In this document: piece by piece, positions 46,559 through 55,047 of the stretch
How positions within the stretch are numbered: position 1 is the stretch's first letter
Layout of the letters: every line of letters begins with the position of its first letter
Source of the DNA: a virus
Strand: one strand, 5' to 3'
Length of the DNA stretch: 64,000 nt
IMG/VR virus record: IMGVR_UViG_3300028920_000044
Location: 45,195-109,194 of that record
Made by a program: the position numbers and the translations under genes
The notes under the pieces: generated by a model
What the model saw: only the letters and a program-made list of their open reading frames with translations
What the model was told of the DNA's origin: nothing
Databases searched by the model: none

Positions 46559-47608
46559 CTACTCCTTTAAAGATTCAAGAAAATCATTAAAATCATTAAA
46601 ACCATACAATACATCAAATGCAGCATCCGCACATTCTTCATCATACAGTATACCTCTGTTTTTATTTATTTCATCTAACGCTACCGCAACTCCAAGAGCA
46701 GGCCTATATGGTCTATGTGTTGACATCGATTCGATTACATCACTAACAGCAATAATCTTGGATGAAAACAAAATGTCATCACCTTTTAATCCTTGTGGGT
46801 AACCAGACCCATTTATTCTCTCGTGATGTTGATGTACTATTTCAGAAACATCACAAGGTAACAGATCTTTAAATGGAATGTTTTTAATTATATCGTATCC
46901 TACATCTGAATGGTCTTTAATCAAAGCAAACTCATTCTTACTCAATTTTGATGGTTTAGTCAAAATATCAGAAGGTATAGATATCTTACCAATATCATGC
47001 ATTAAGCCAGCAATACGAACACAATCAACTCTATCTTCTTTTAATCCAAGAATCTTAGCCATTTCAACAGATAATTGTGTAACCCTTTCTTGATGTCCCG
47101 CAGTATAAGGATCTCTAGCTTCCGTTACTTTGGAGAGAGTTCTAATTGTTTGATCTAATACATTAATTACTTCTTGAGTTTTTTCTTTCACTTCTCTCTC
47201 TAAATTTATCTTATAATTCTCTTGGTGTACTAAGAGTTGATATTTTTCAATACAATTATTGACGGTGTGCAGTAACAAATCAAAATTAACCGGTTTCATT
47301 AAATAATCACAGGCACCATGTCTAAGAGAATCTACTATATCCTGCATTGAACCAGCACCAGAGAACATAACAACTTGGTGTTTTGGATAATCACTTTTAA
47401 TAAGTGCCAAAAGTTGAACACCAGTCAATCTTGGCATATCAATATCAGTAAGCGTTACAATTGGCGTATATTGATTAAATAATCTTAAACCTTCCTCCCC
47501 ATCGTTTGCTGTAATGACTTCGAACCCATTCCCCTCCAAGAAATGTTTTATTGGTTCTACTACCAACGGTTCATCATCAATCAAAAGAATCTTAAAGGGT
47601 TCATTCAT
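46559..47608 (-). CDS. Response regulator with HD-GYP c-di-GMP phosphodiesterase
   Basis: 349 residues from ATG 47608; a GTG one codon earlier is possible. Receiver domain with acidic pair in LLIDDEP and Asp56 in TLTDIDMP (numbered from the GTG), Lys106. Then a helical linker and an HD-GYP domain: MHDIGK at 204-209 and HHERINGSGYPQG from 262. Known members cut c-di-GMP to pGpG/GMP. All diagnostic residues are present. It overlaps the stop of the nuclease gene upstream. Confidence 0.9.
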   Translation of the reverse strand: MNEPFKILLIDDEPLVVEPIKHFLEGNGFEVITANDGEEGLRLFNQYTPIVTLTDIDMPRLTGVQLLALIKSDYPKHQVVMFSGAGSMQDIVDSLRHGACDYLMKPVNFDLLLHTVNNCIEKYQLLVHQENYKINLEREVKEKTQEVINVLDQTIRTLSKVTEARDPYTAGHQERVTQLSVEMAKILGLKEDRVDCVRIAGLMHDIGKISIPSDILTKPSKLSKNEFALIKDHSDVGYDIIKNIPFKDLLPCDVSEIVHQHHERINGSGYPQGLKGDDILFSSKIIAVSDVIESMSTHRPYRPALGVAVALDEINKNRGILYDEECADAAFDVLYGFNDFNDFLESLKE

Positions 47609-47985
47609 CACATTAATACTCCATCTAATATTTTGTCTATTTGATCAAATTCCCAATGGGGGATTCGCAATAATCCCATACCCTTTTCTTCAATATAGGA
47701 GTTCTTAATTTGATCATTAATTTTAGTTCGTTCGTGAACATATTTAGCTTTATATCCTTTATTTACTGGATCGTAATGGTGCTCACCATCGAATTCAATT
47801 AATATATTATGGTCTGGTAAATAAAAGTCAAATCTTAATGGCTTTCTTCCTGTTCTTCCAAGACAATCTTTAAATGTCTTTTCCATCTCAAATGTCACTC
47901 GACGTTGTTCAAGTGATTGTGCAATCTTTAGTTCTCCTTTTGAGACTTTCTTGCCCTTATAATATCTTCTCTTTTTAGGCATCAT
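47608..47985 (-). CDS. Small PD-(D/E)XK endonuclease-like protein
   Basis: 125 residues. LRFDFYLPDHNILIEFDGEH is the D...E-x-D-G core seen in Vsr-like/DUF559-type nucleases, with a basic Lys/Arg/Tyr-rich start (KKRRYYKGKK). Short enough to be a nicking or homing-type enzyme. Overlaps the HD-GYP gene start. Confidence 0.65.
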   Translation of the reverse strand: MMPKKRRYYKGKKVSKGELKIAQSLEQRRVTFEMEKTFKDCLGRTGRKPLRFDFYLPDHNILIEFDGEHHYDPVNKGYKAKYVHERTKINDQIKNSYIEEKGMGLLRIPHWEFDQIDKILDGVLM

Positions 47986-47991
47986 ATACCT

Positions 47992-48297
47992 CTAAATATT
48001 CAAACATGTTTCTAAATCCATTCTAACACTCGATGTCGGAGAAAGAGGATCAAACTTAATTGCAGTCGAATACTCCCTTTTATCCAGTTTAACACACCGA
48101 TTACAAAGCCCCGTAAGGTTAATATCACCCGAAGGTAAACTTAAAATGATAGTTAATAATGATCCTTTTTCGATAAATTTATTAGTTCGACACATTACTC
48201 CACTCAAACTAATATCTTTTGTTTTGCCAAGAATTTGGTCATTTATTTTTATATTTAATTCTTGACATGCTCGGTTAAAGAATCTTTGATCATTCAT
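47992..48297 (-). CDS. PilZ-domain protein
   Basis: 101 residues from ATG 48297 with AGAGGA upstream. KDISLSGVMC is a good D-x-S-x-x-G motif and LSLPSGDINL the following strand. The arginine motif is weak (FFNRACQ). Confidence 0.65.
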   Translation of the reverse strand: MNDQRFFNRACQELNIKINDQILGKTKDISLSGVMCRTNKFIEKGSLLTIILSLPSGDINLTGLCNRCVKLDKREYSTAIKFDPLSPTSSVRMDLETCLNI

Positions 48298-48322
48298 TTT
48301 TCCTCTTTTGCACCTTAAAGAT

Positions 48323-48649
48323 TTAAGACTTGACAGCGTGTCCTTCTTCGACAAGAAGTTCATTAATGTTGGTTTCATCGACCACTAATATACCCAACAC
48401 CCTACCGTATTTACCTCTTTTATCTAACTTGGTTTGAATTGTGAATTTCTCCGGTAACAATTCTTTAAGACGATGTTTAGCGGCAAGCCCTTTCATCTTC
48501 TGAACATCATCCCTTGTTCTTACTTCAGGAGCATTAATTCCGAATAAACGAATTCGACTCTTATAATGCATATCAAAACCTAAATCAATAATAACATCAA
48601 CGGTATCACCGTCAATTATTCTATCTAATTTACAACTATACTCATACAT
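48323..48649 (-). CDS. Thermonuclease-like (SNase) protein
   Basis: 108 residues. DRIIDGDTVDV, then RIRLFGINAPEVRT (catalytic Arg34 and Glu42) and KRGKYGRVLG, the three SNase motifs. No signal peptide, so it acts in the cytoplasm or after packaging. Likely degrades or nicks DNA. Confidence 0.8.
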   Translation of the reverse strand: MYEYSCKLDRIIDGDTVDVIIDLGFDMHYKSRIRLFGINAPEVRTRDDVQKMKGLAAKHRLKELLPEKFTIQTKLDKRGKYGRVLGILVVDETNINELLVEEGHAVKS

Positions 48650-48658
48650 CCTTTCACC

Positions 48659-49372
48659 TTATACGTGCGCAAATTTAAGTTTACTAGATTGTTTAGCAGC
48701 CTTTTTGGCAGCTTGTTTCTTTTCAACCATTCTGGCATTGCGTTGTAATTGAAGTGCGGCTCTATCCATTTTTCTTGATTTAGCCGCTTCACTTCCAGCT
48801 TTTTTAGCTACAGAATAGCTTTTTGTACTTACTTTTGAATTAGAACTCCCATCTCTTTGTAACTTCTTATTTAGAAATGCGAGTCGAGTGGCAGCCTTCC
48901 CATGTCTTATAGCTTTATTTGCATGAATTCCCGCCTGGTCTTTAATCTTTTCTGCATGCTTCCTAACTATCTTTCTTCCAAGTTTTGTGCCATATGCAAT
49001 TCTTCTTACACCTTTAACAATAGCTCTACCTACTTTATTTTTACTCATACGATGTGTTAACTTTCGAATTTCACTATGCCGTTTTCCGCCCCAACGTCTT
49101 TCTTGATCTGTGCCCATATCTGCTGCATCTTTAAGATCTTTTTCGATTTGTACTTGTTCACTTCCTGAAAATTTATCAGATTTAGAAATACCTTCCCATA
49201 CAATAGAAAACTCTCTATCAAAATAATTATCTATTTCAGTGATATTATCAGTATCGAGAAAACGCAATACATCTTCAAGGAATGATTCACCATATTTATT
49301 TATACAACACACTGTAATATCTTCAATGATTTGTTCATCAGTGTCAACAAACAAATTTGATATTGTAATCAT
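48659..49372 (-). CDS. Tagged bipolar protein MITISNLFV, paralogue A
   Basis: 237 residues. DTDEQIIEDI start, acidic first ~75 residues, then a basic domain with KVGRAIVKGVRRIAYGTKLG, shared with 49386 and in part 50140. Lys/Ala-rich end. Confidence 0.65.
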   Translation of the reverse strand: MITISNLFVDTDEQIIEDITVCCINKYGESFLEDVLRFLDTDNITEIDNYFDREFSIVWEGISKSDKFSGSEQVQIEKDLKDAADMGTDQERRWGGKRHSEIRKLTHRMSKNKVGRAIVKGVRRIAYGTKLGRKIVRKHAEKIKDQAGIHANKAIRHGKAATRLAFLNKKLQRDGSSNSKVSTKSYSVAKKAGSEAAKSRKMDRAALQLQRNARMVEKKQAAKKAAKQSSKLKFAHV

Positions 49373-49385
49373 ATCAATCTCCTAA

Positions 49386-50129
49386 TTATTTCATTGCAAG
49401 CAAGGGGACATTGCGTTTAGCTTGAGGTTTCATTCTTTTTGTGTTCCCTTGTTTAGCTTTTTGCTTTTTCTCAATAAAGTCAGCGTTTCTTCTTAACTGA
49501 TGTGCTTGTCTTAATTTCTTCGATGCTTGATGAGCATATACTCCAGCGTTACGGCCATGTGCATCAGATGCCATATTATAGGACATAGCAGCACCAAGAT
49601 TCCCAAGATTCCCAAGGGTTGTGTTCTTTGAAATACCTTTTGCTCTTAATGCAGCTCTTAATGACTCTTTCCCATGCTGACCAGCTTTAGTCATTTCTGG
49701 TGATGCCATCTTATCAACAACATCTGCATATTTCCTAACAACTTTTCTTCCTAATTTAGTTCCATATGCTACACGCCGTACTCCTTTAACAACCGCTCTA
49801 CCAATTTTACTTTTACTCAATTGATTCGTAATCTTTCTAATACCTCTTCTTTTACCAGTTAAAGACTCACTAGCTTTTCGTCCAGATTTAATTGAGTCTT
49901 TAACATTCTTTCTTACTTCCCTTTTATCCTCATCATCAAATTCTTCTACTTCAAATAAAGCATTATACTCTTTATCAAAATATTCTTCCATTTCTGTCAT
50001 AATACCAGATTCGAAGAAAGGAATAATGCTTTCGAGAAAACAATCGCCGTATTTATAAAAACAATGTATAGTAAGATCCTCTATTAATTGTTCATCAGGA
50101 TCTATAAATAACTCTGATATTGGAATCAT
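49386..50129 (-). CDS. Tagged bipolar protein MIPISELFI, paralogue B
   Basis: 247 residues, aligned with 48659 from DPDEQLIEDL through KIGRAVVKGVRRVAYGTKLG to the Lys/Ala-rich tail. Recent duplication is likely. Includes an L-G-N-L-G-N-L-G strip in the tail. Confidence 0.65.
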   Translation of the reverse strand: MIPISELFIDPDEQLIEDLTIHCFYKYGDCFLESIIPFFESGIMTEMEEYFDKEYNALFEVEEFDDEDKREVRKNVKDSIKSGRKASESLTGKRRGIRKITNQLSKSKIGRAVVKGVRRVAYGTKLGRKVVRKYADVVDKMASPEMTKAGQHGKESLRAALRAKGISKNTTLGNLGNLGAAMSYNMASDAHGRNAGVYAHQASKKLRQAHQLRRNADFIEKKQKAKQGNTKRMKPQAKRNVPLLAMK

Positions 50130-50139
50130 AATAATATCC

Positions 50140-50478
50140 TTACTTTTTCTTCCTTGGAGTAACTACAAATATAGTTTTACCTTTATTATCTTTAAGCTTT
50201 TGTCTAATATCAGCAGCAGTATCTTTGTAAGATTTAGCTTTTATACCTAGGTTGTTAGAATATTTTATTGCTCTTTTTCCACCACCTTGGAATTTCCCAA
50301 TTTTCTTTGCACCATAGGAAAGTCTTTCAGCCCCCTTACCCATCTTTTCTCGAACTTTAGCCCAATCTTTCATTACACTCCGACCTAATTTAGAACGATA
50401 AGGCACCATACTTAATCCTCTAGTAATTGAAGTTCCAATTTTGAACTTTGATTCGAATAAGTAAGATATTGCAATCAT
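50140..50478 (-). CDS. Tagged basic protein MIAISYLFE, third paralogue
   Basis: 112 residues. The tag is followed directly by a copy of the basic domain (TRGLSMVPYRSKLGRSVMKD) without the acidic head. This shows that the tag and basic domain can occur without the head. Confidence 0.65.
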   Translation of the reverse strand: MIAISYLFESKFKIGTSITRGLSMVPYRSKLGRSVMKDWAKVREKMGKGAERLSYGAKKIGKFQGGGKRAIKYSNNLGIKAKSYKDTAADIRQKLKDNKGKTIFVVTPRKKK

Positions 50479-50885
50479 GATTTAATGCCCTGTTTAATAT
50501 GTTTTGACTTTAAAAAATCAGAAAATGACTCTAACTCCATTATAGGTAATATTTTCTCCATATCATCGTGCCATTGATAAATGTAACCATTATCAGTATC
50601 TAACAATATTTCATCACTACCAACAGAGTGTATTGCTATATAACTCTCTGGTAATTCAATGCTGTCTCGTAATATCTTTGTATAACCTATTACGGAAGGA
50701 ATGTCTTTGCCTTGGTCACCTTTCCATGATCCGTAGATAGAAAGATTCTCTTCATCAATAGCACCATGCCACTTAATAAATTTTTTATAGTCCCCAGGGA
50801 GTCTAACATTAAGAGATTCCTCTATTTTTTTTACTGCTCCAGCATGAGGTACTATTTTCCCGAATAAATGTTTTATCGTAATCAT
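50475..50885 (-). CDS. Tagged SUKH/SMI1-like protein
   Basis: 136 residues. MITIKHLFG variant tag, then VKKIEESLNVRLPGDYKKFI and an IGSDEILLD-like strand order, the pattern of SMI1/KNR4 (SUKH) domains. SUKH proteins often serve as immunity factors against bacterial toxins. Here it may be delivered with the DNA. Overlaps both neighbours by four bases. Confidence 0.65.
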   Translation of the reverse strand: MITIKHLFGKIVPHAGAVKKIEESLNVRLPGDYKKFIKWHGAIDEENLSIYGSWKGDQGKDIPSVIGYTKILRDSIELPESYIAIHSVGSDEILLDTDNGYIYQWHDDMEKILPIMELESFSDFLKSKHIKQGIKS

Positions 50886-51133
50886 TTCTCTAATTTTGAT
50901 AATAGTTCCATTTTGCCCGAATCAGCGCTCTTTTGAAATCTTAATACAACAGTTTTACCAGATTTCGCTCTAAACTTTTTAGATCGAATAAGAGGCCTAC
51001 CAGTATCTGGATCTTTCGCAGCTTCGGACTCTTTTGGTTTATCTTTCGGTTCATAATGTGTATAACCACCAGATTTTGTTTTCTTACCTGGTTCGAATTC
51101 CTGCTTTTCAAATAAATTACTTACGGGTAACAT
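50882..51133 (-). CDS. Tagged small protein MLPVSNLFE
   Basis: 83 residues, strict L-F-E. Lys/Glu/Ser-rich remainder with RSKKFRAKSGKTVVLRF. No fold recognised. Overlaps the 51117 PilZ gene by 17 bases. Confidence 0.65.
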   Translation of the reverse strand: MLPVSNLFEKQEFEPGKKTKSGGYTHYEPKDKPKESEAAKDPDTGRPLIRSKKFRAKSGKTVVLRFQKSADSGKMELLSKLEK

Positions 51134-51467
51134 AATTACCTTTTCCTTCTAAGAATTCTTCTAATAATAATTTATCTTCATCAAGTATACTTTCTTTTTT
51201 GAAACATAATGCTGTGTGGTACACGCCACAATTAACATTTAATGTTCGTAAAGTAGTAGCTTCAATGAAAATACTTCTATCAGGTAGTTTTAATTCAATC
51301 TTATAATCTGTAATATCTTCAAGTATTTGGTTCACGGTCGCGTAAAGCCCACCCATACCTATATTGGTAGTTCGTCCACAAATTTGACCATTGATTATTA
51401 TATCGATTGATTTTTCTACCCGAACATGTCGGCGATTACCTAGAACCGCATTAGTAACTACTAGCAT
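51117..51467 (-). CDS. PilZ-domain protein
   Basis: 116 residues. RRHVRVEKS gives R-x-x-x-R and TTNIGMGGLY gives N-x-G-x-G-G in place of N-x-S-x-x-G. The remaining strands (IELKLPDRSIF) fit PilZ. Ribosome site weak; start not certain. Confidence 0.65.
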   Translation of the reverse strand: MLVVTNAVLGNRRHVRVEKSIDIIINGQICGRTTNIGMGGLYATVNQILEDITDYKIELKLPDRSIFIEATTLRTLNVNCGVYHTALCFKKESILDEDKLLLEEFLEGKGNYVTRK

Positions 51468-51471
51468 TTTA

Positions 51472-51699
51472 TTAGAATCTAAATAAGTTATTTGTTAACC
51501 CAGGGAATCTGACATGAAGCCAAATAGCTAAAGTAGCAACTAACCATATCCAGCCCATGACTGCTATTGTAAATATTGACCAAAATCGTCGTTTAGTTTT
51601 GTATAAGAACCGTAGCATAAATCCCATTTGAGGAGGCATATTCGGAATGCGCCTATCCCATGGACCACTACGCCGTTCTTTAAATCCTTCATCACTCAT
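51472..51699 (-). CDS. Small membrane protein with ERRSGPWDRR strip
   Basis: 75 residues. The N-terminal E-R-R-S-G strip (compare 43627) precedes a membrane helix WSIFTIAVMGWIWLVATLAI. Next to a PilZ gene. Confidence 0.6.
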   Translation of the reverse strand: MSDEGFKERRSGPWDRRIPNMPPQMGFMLRFLYKTKRRFWSIFTIAVMGWIWLVATLAIWLHVRFPGLTNNLFRF

Positions 51700-51711
51700 T
51701 AATATTCCTTT

Positions 51712-51782
51712 GGATAAGACACTCCCAAGGAAAGGAGATCACCATGAACAAACCCTGGGAGTGTCCGCCACCCACCTTATCC
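51712..51782. repeat. Nested perfect inverted repeat between two genes
   Basis: Outer arms ggataag (51712-51718) and cttatcc (51776-51782); inner arms gacactccca (51718-51727) and tgggagtgtc (51756-51765). On the minus strand it lies at the stop of the 51777 gene and before the ribosome site of 51472. No U-tract. Confidence 0.55.
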
Positions 51783-52283
51783 GAGTTCTTTACCGAACCC
51801 AGCTGCCGCTGCTCCATCAACACCTAATTGACTATCATTAAATGCTTGACCAGTCGGTTTAATCTGCGAAGCAGGAGCAAACCCCTCTTCTGCACGATGT
51901 CCACCTACACTCGGCGAATCTTTCTTCTCTGCAATCATAAAATGTATGAAAGTACCATCATCACTGTACACCTCTACTGATCCATCGGCTGCTTCATATT
52001 CGAAGGTCAATCCATCCATGTCACCATCGCCGCCACGAGCAGCCTCAGCAGCATCCATATCAGCAACATCTTCACGATGAGGAACATCAAGAGAAAGCAT
52101 TTGATCTGCTACACGATCAAAAGCATCTCCATGATAAGGCACACATACCAACCAATCTGTTACATATTCCCCAACCCTCTTCATCACAACACATTTCGGG
52201 CTTTTAAGTACTGCATCAAAAAGAGTTCGGGCTTCTGCAGGATCGTTAACTTTGTGAAGTACTTCTAATTTAAACTTAGCCAT
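51777..52283 (-). CDS. Unknown acidic protein, 168 residues
   Basis: ATG 52283 with AGGAG. Beta-alpha N-terminal part (KFKLEVLHKVNDPAEARTLF), then Asp/Gly/Ala-rich sequence. No family recognised. Higher in G+C than neighbouring genes, which may mean later arrival. Confidence 0.55.
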   Translation of the reverse strand: MAKFKLEVLHKVNDPAEARTLFDAVLKSPKCVVMKRVGEYVTDWLVCVPYHGDAFDRVADQMLSLDVPHREDVADMDAAEAARGGDGDMDGLTFEYEAADGSVEVYSDDGTFIHFMIAEKKDSPSVGGHRAEEGFAPASQIKPTGQAFNDSQLGVDGAAAAGFGKELG

Positions 52284-52316
52284 GATCATCACTCCTTATA
52301 GAATTTTTAATGTTGT

Positions 52317-52691
52317 TCAGCCATCAATTTCAAAATGGTCAATTTTTCTTTCTTCTTTCTCATTAATAAAATTATCAATCTTCTTTCGAACACCCATATC
52401 AATACTACTAAAATAAATGCCTACTTCATAATTATCTTGTTTAATTTTCTCACAACGAACGACAACTCCATCAAATATAACATCATCATCAGGAAGATTA
52501 AGGGTTAATCTTAATCTAGTCATTTCACTTATAGGTTTAGTCATTGTACAGCTAGCACCAACACAACTCAAATCCTTTGTTTCCCCGTGAATATCGTGAG
52601 ATGCATCTTCAGGAATTATCTTGAACTTAATTGGAGCTTTGACTCTTTTACTTCTTCGTCTTTCACGTATTATAACTTTTTCTTCAGTCAT
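52317..52691 (-). CDS. PilZ-domain protein, predicted c-di-GMP binder
   Basis: 124 residues. RERRRSKRVKAPIKF (R-x-x-x-R) and KDLSCVGASC (D-x-S-x-x-G), then LTLNLPDDDVIF and YEVGIYF. The most canonical of the five PilZ proteins here. Confidence 0.8.
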   Translation of the reverse strand: MTEEKVIIRERRRSKRVKAPIKFKIIPEDASHDIHGETKDLSCVGASCTMTKPISEMTRLRLTLNLPDDDVIFDGVVVRCEKIKQDNYEVGIYFSSIDMGVRKKIDNFINEKEERKIDHFEIDG

Positions 52692-52701
52692 TTGTAACCA
52701 C

Positions 52702-53283
52702 CTAAGTTTTGGTAATTTGAACCCTTTTAAACCAACCTCGGCAATACTTTTCCTGAGTAGGGCTTTTCTTCATATAATTTAAATAATGACTAGCCTGTAA
52801 AGTATTCATAATTTTAAGTAGTAATTCATCCGAATCAACCCTCAAATATATGCTTAAGTTCATCATAGTAGTTGGTCCTAATTGTCCATCATCAGACATA
52901 TCGGGAAATAGTTTACCGTTACGATTTAGAAAATTAAGACTTCTCTGAAGAAATTTAACTGACCGTTTAATACCCATATTAACTCCGGTATCAAACATTT
53001 CTTCACCAAGATCTTGGGAAGGTAAATCATCCCCTTGGAATGGATCCCAATAATGATGTTTATAAAAATTTTGAACCATTTGTTGAATTGTAGCCAACCT
53101 GTCTAGATTTTTAGGGAAGTTAGGTGCTTGTTTAGTACCATCAATAATCTTCCATCCTTCCCAACCAGGATGGAATCTTCGCGCAACACCCTTGTAAGTT
53201 TCCCCACCAGCGTCATCAGGGTCGTGAACATATCCGCCTTCATGCCCCATCGTCTTATCATACGCGTTCTTGAAATTGGCCAT
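52702..53283 (-). CDS. GH108 lysozyme / N-acetylmuramidase
   Basis: 193 residues. HEGGYVHDPDDAGGETYKGV with Glu15 is the GH108 signature, followed by W-x-P-F and a C-terminal peptidoglycan-binding-like half (DDGQLGPTTMMNLSIY). Cleaves peptidoglycan, for lysis or entry. No signal peptide, so a holin or tail delivery is needed. Confidence 0.85.
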   Translation of the reverse strand: MANFKNAYDKTMGHEGGYVHDPDDAGGETYKGVARRFHPGWEGWKIIDGTKQAPNFPKNLDRLATIQQMVQNFYKHHYWDPFQGDDLPSQDLGEEMFDTGVNMGIKRSVKFLQRSLNFLNRNGKLFPDMSDDGQLGPTTMMNLSIYLRVDSDELLLKIMNTLQASHYLNYMKKSPTQEKYCRGWFKRVQITKT

Positions 53284-53470
53284 CCTCTTTATCCTTTTCT
53301 GAATCTAACCCTTTTGTGAAACTAACATATTCTTTTAGTTCTTGTTGTTTATCACTTAGGAAACCTTCAATACATTTCCTACAATGAACCTCATTATTAA
53401 GAACAACAATATCACTAGCCTCTAGTGAACCGTGTTCACGATTACATCTTATCGTCACTCCTGTGCTCAC
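53258..53470 (-). CDS. Small putative zinc-binding protein
   Basis: 70 residues from GTG 53470, which has GGAGAGGA eight bases earlier; the ATG at 53515 has no such site. IRCNREHGSLEA followed by HCRKCIEGF gives C-x3-H ... C-x2-C, a possible zinc site. Overlaps both neighbours. Confidence 0.5.
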   Translation of the reverse strand: MSTGVTIRCNREHGSLEASDIVVLNNEVHCRKCIEGFLSDKQQELKEYVSFTKGLDSEKDKEDGQFQERV

Positions 53471-54113
53471 TTGATTTTTCCTCTCCAGGTTGTTTTGCTT
53501 GTTCTTTCTCAACAACCTTCATTCTTGGTTCGTTATCAACTTCTTCTACATGATTCTTCTTAGTTATTTTATCTCTCTTCCATAACAACGTAAATAGGTT
53601 ACACATGAGATCATCAGGAAGAACAAATTTACTAAATTTTATTTCTTCTGGTTCTCCAAATATGCTGTATATAAACTCGGAACAATAAAGATTTTTATTA
53701 TCACATTTGAAATCGTAATCATATCCAATCTTTTGTTCATGTAATTCTTCAGCTTTCCCTATTGCGGGTTGAATTAGATTATTATTTTTACATCGAAGAA
53801 TACCAATATCGTCACATCTCATAAATGTTAGTATGTCTTCTTTTGTGATCCCCTTACCTAACATATGAATAACGTCATCATCACCCGAATAGAAAGCTGC
53901 ATGAGACCAATATCCTGGTACAAGAAGGCTACCAATATAATGACTGTAACGACGAAGCAATACATCACCAGGTTCAAGAATACCAAGAATCTCTCTCATA
54001 TGATGACCTTTGATTTGGTAATGAGAATCACCAAACAATATAATACCACCAAAATAGATTCGTATATCTGCGGCCCATGCTATAAGTTTATCTTTAAATC
54101 GTTTCTCTGCCAT
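53442..54113 (-). CDS. YiiX-like permuted NlpC/P60 cysteine hydrolase
   Basis: 223 residues. LEPGDVLLRR near residues 46-55, His71 in WSHAAFYSG and Cys134 in YCSEFIYS, the permuted order of YiiX/LRAT-like enzymes. Acts on peptide or lipid amide/ester bonds. A Lys/Glu-rich C-terminal tail follows. Sits with the lysozyme, so a wall or envelope role is plausible. Confidence 0.7.
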   Translation of the reverse strand: MAEKRFKDKLIAWAADIRIYFGGIILFGDSHYQIKGHHMREILGILEPGDVLLRRYSHYIGSLLVPGYWSHAAFYSGDDDVIHMLGKGITKEDILTFMRCDDIGILRCKNNNLIQPAIGKAEELHEQKIGYDYDFKCDNKNLYCSEFIYSIFGEPEEIKFSKFVLPDDLMCNLFTLLWKRDKITKKNHVEEVDNEPRMKVVEKEQAKQPGEEKSSEHRSDDKM

Positions 54114-54117
54114 ATTG

Positions 54118-54309
54118 TTACTCCTTTGGTAAAGATTTAATCGATTTAGCTTTTACATCAAGATCCTTTCTATCTTTTACCTTATCTCTTAATAATGCCA
54201 TTGCTGGTAACAATGTACGAGTATTTAATCTTTTTCTTAAAAATAATTCTTTACCTTTTTTATTACCTAATCCAACAATAAAATCATATTTCTCTAATAT
54301 ACTAATCAT
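54118..54309 (-). CDS. Small basic protein MISILEKYDF, possible variant tag
   Basis: 63 residues. Basic with ELFLRKRLNTRTLLPAMALL. The tag is only partly like the others. Unknown function. Confidence 0.55.
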   Translation of the reverse strand: MISILEKYDFIVGLGNKKGKELFLRKRLNTRTLLPAMALLRDKVKDRKDLDVKAKSIKSLPKE

Positions 54310-54317
54310 GTTAACTC

Positions 54318-55022
54318 CTACCGGGCTTTACACATTTTAAAATTATTCCCATCTCTCTCAACATAAGTACGATTATGAATCCAATCTCCGGTATTAATAT
54401 AATCACATTCTCTTATATCTTTTGGATCAGAATCTCGAAGTACTATTTTAGGTAAATGAGTATGTCCCATAACAAGGTATTCAAAGTCTTTCTCATACTT
54501 CGACACCATGTGCTTTTCCATATCAAGCACTAGAGCATTATATTTCTTATGTTGCCTCTTGGCTGAGATCGAATGATACAGATTTCGGGTGTATGCTAAT
54601 AAGTTAACTCCTAATCTCTCTAGGAACCATCTGATAGGGTATACAAGTTTGGCCATCCAGAAATGTCTCGTTATCAATTCGTCAAATTCTTGACCATGAA
54701 CGAATAAAGTATCACCATCTCGAAGAAATTCAAAGATCCTACACATATCAAAAATAGAATGCATTTGTGTTATGTCTGGATCGTGGTTACCTCTAATAAT
54801 TAGCATAGAACCACGTTTTGCACGTTGATTTATTTCATTGATTAAATGTCCATAGTTGCTTTTAATAACATCTACCGGCGCTTCCCAGGTGTCTATAATA
54901 TCACCAAGTATAATTATTCTATCATATTTGGCATCATTAAGAAGTCTTAAAATTATAGCTTCAGAATTAAATAAAGGATTACCTAAATGTAAATCAGATA
55001 AATATAAATCCATGATCGGCAT
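54318..55022 (-). CDS. Metallophosphoesterase, LpxH-like
   Basis: 234 residues (start at 55013 also possible). SDLHLG, GDIID, GNHD and GHTH motifs in order, as in UDP-2,3-diacylglucosamine hydrolases. The family removes UMP in lipid A synthesis. In a phage it may act on nucleotides or lipid A. Divergent from the RAMP-like gene, sharing its promoter region. Confidence 0.8.
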   Translation of the reverse strand: MPIMDLYLSDLHLGNPLFNSEAIILRLLNDAKYDRIIILGDIIDTWEAPVDVIKSNYGHLINEINQRAKRGSMLIIRGNHDPDITQMHSIFDMCRIFEFLRDGDTLFVHGQEFDELITRHFWMAKLVYPIRWFLERLGVNLLAYTRNLYHSISAKRQHKKYNALVLDMEKHMVSKYEKDFEYLVMGHTHLPKIVLRDSDPKDIRECDYINTGDWIHNRTYVERDGNNFKMCKAR

Positions 55023-55047
55023 ATTCCATTTTTATTTTCATAAAGTT

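Noticed and set aside
51733-51831. A short plus-strand ORF with a good AAGGAG site (ATG near 51753)
   Set aside because: Its 27 codons run into the minus-strand 51777 gene and the site is part of the inverted repeat, so probably coincidence.
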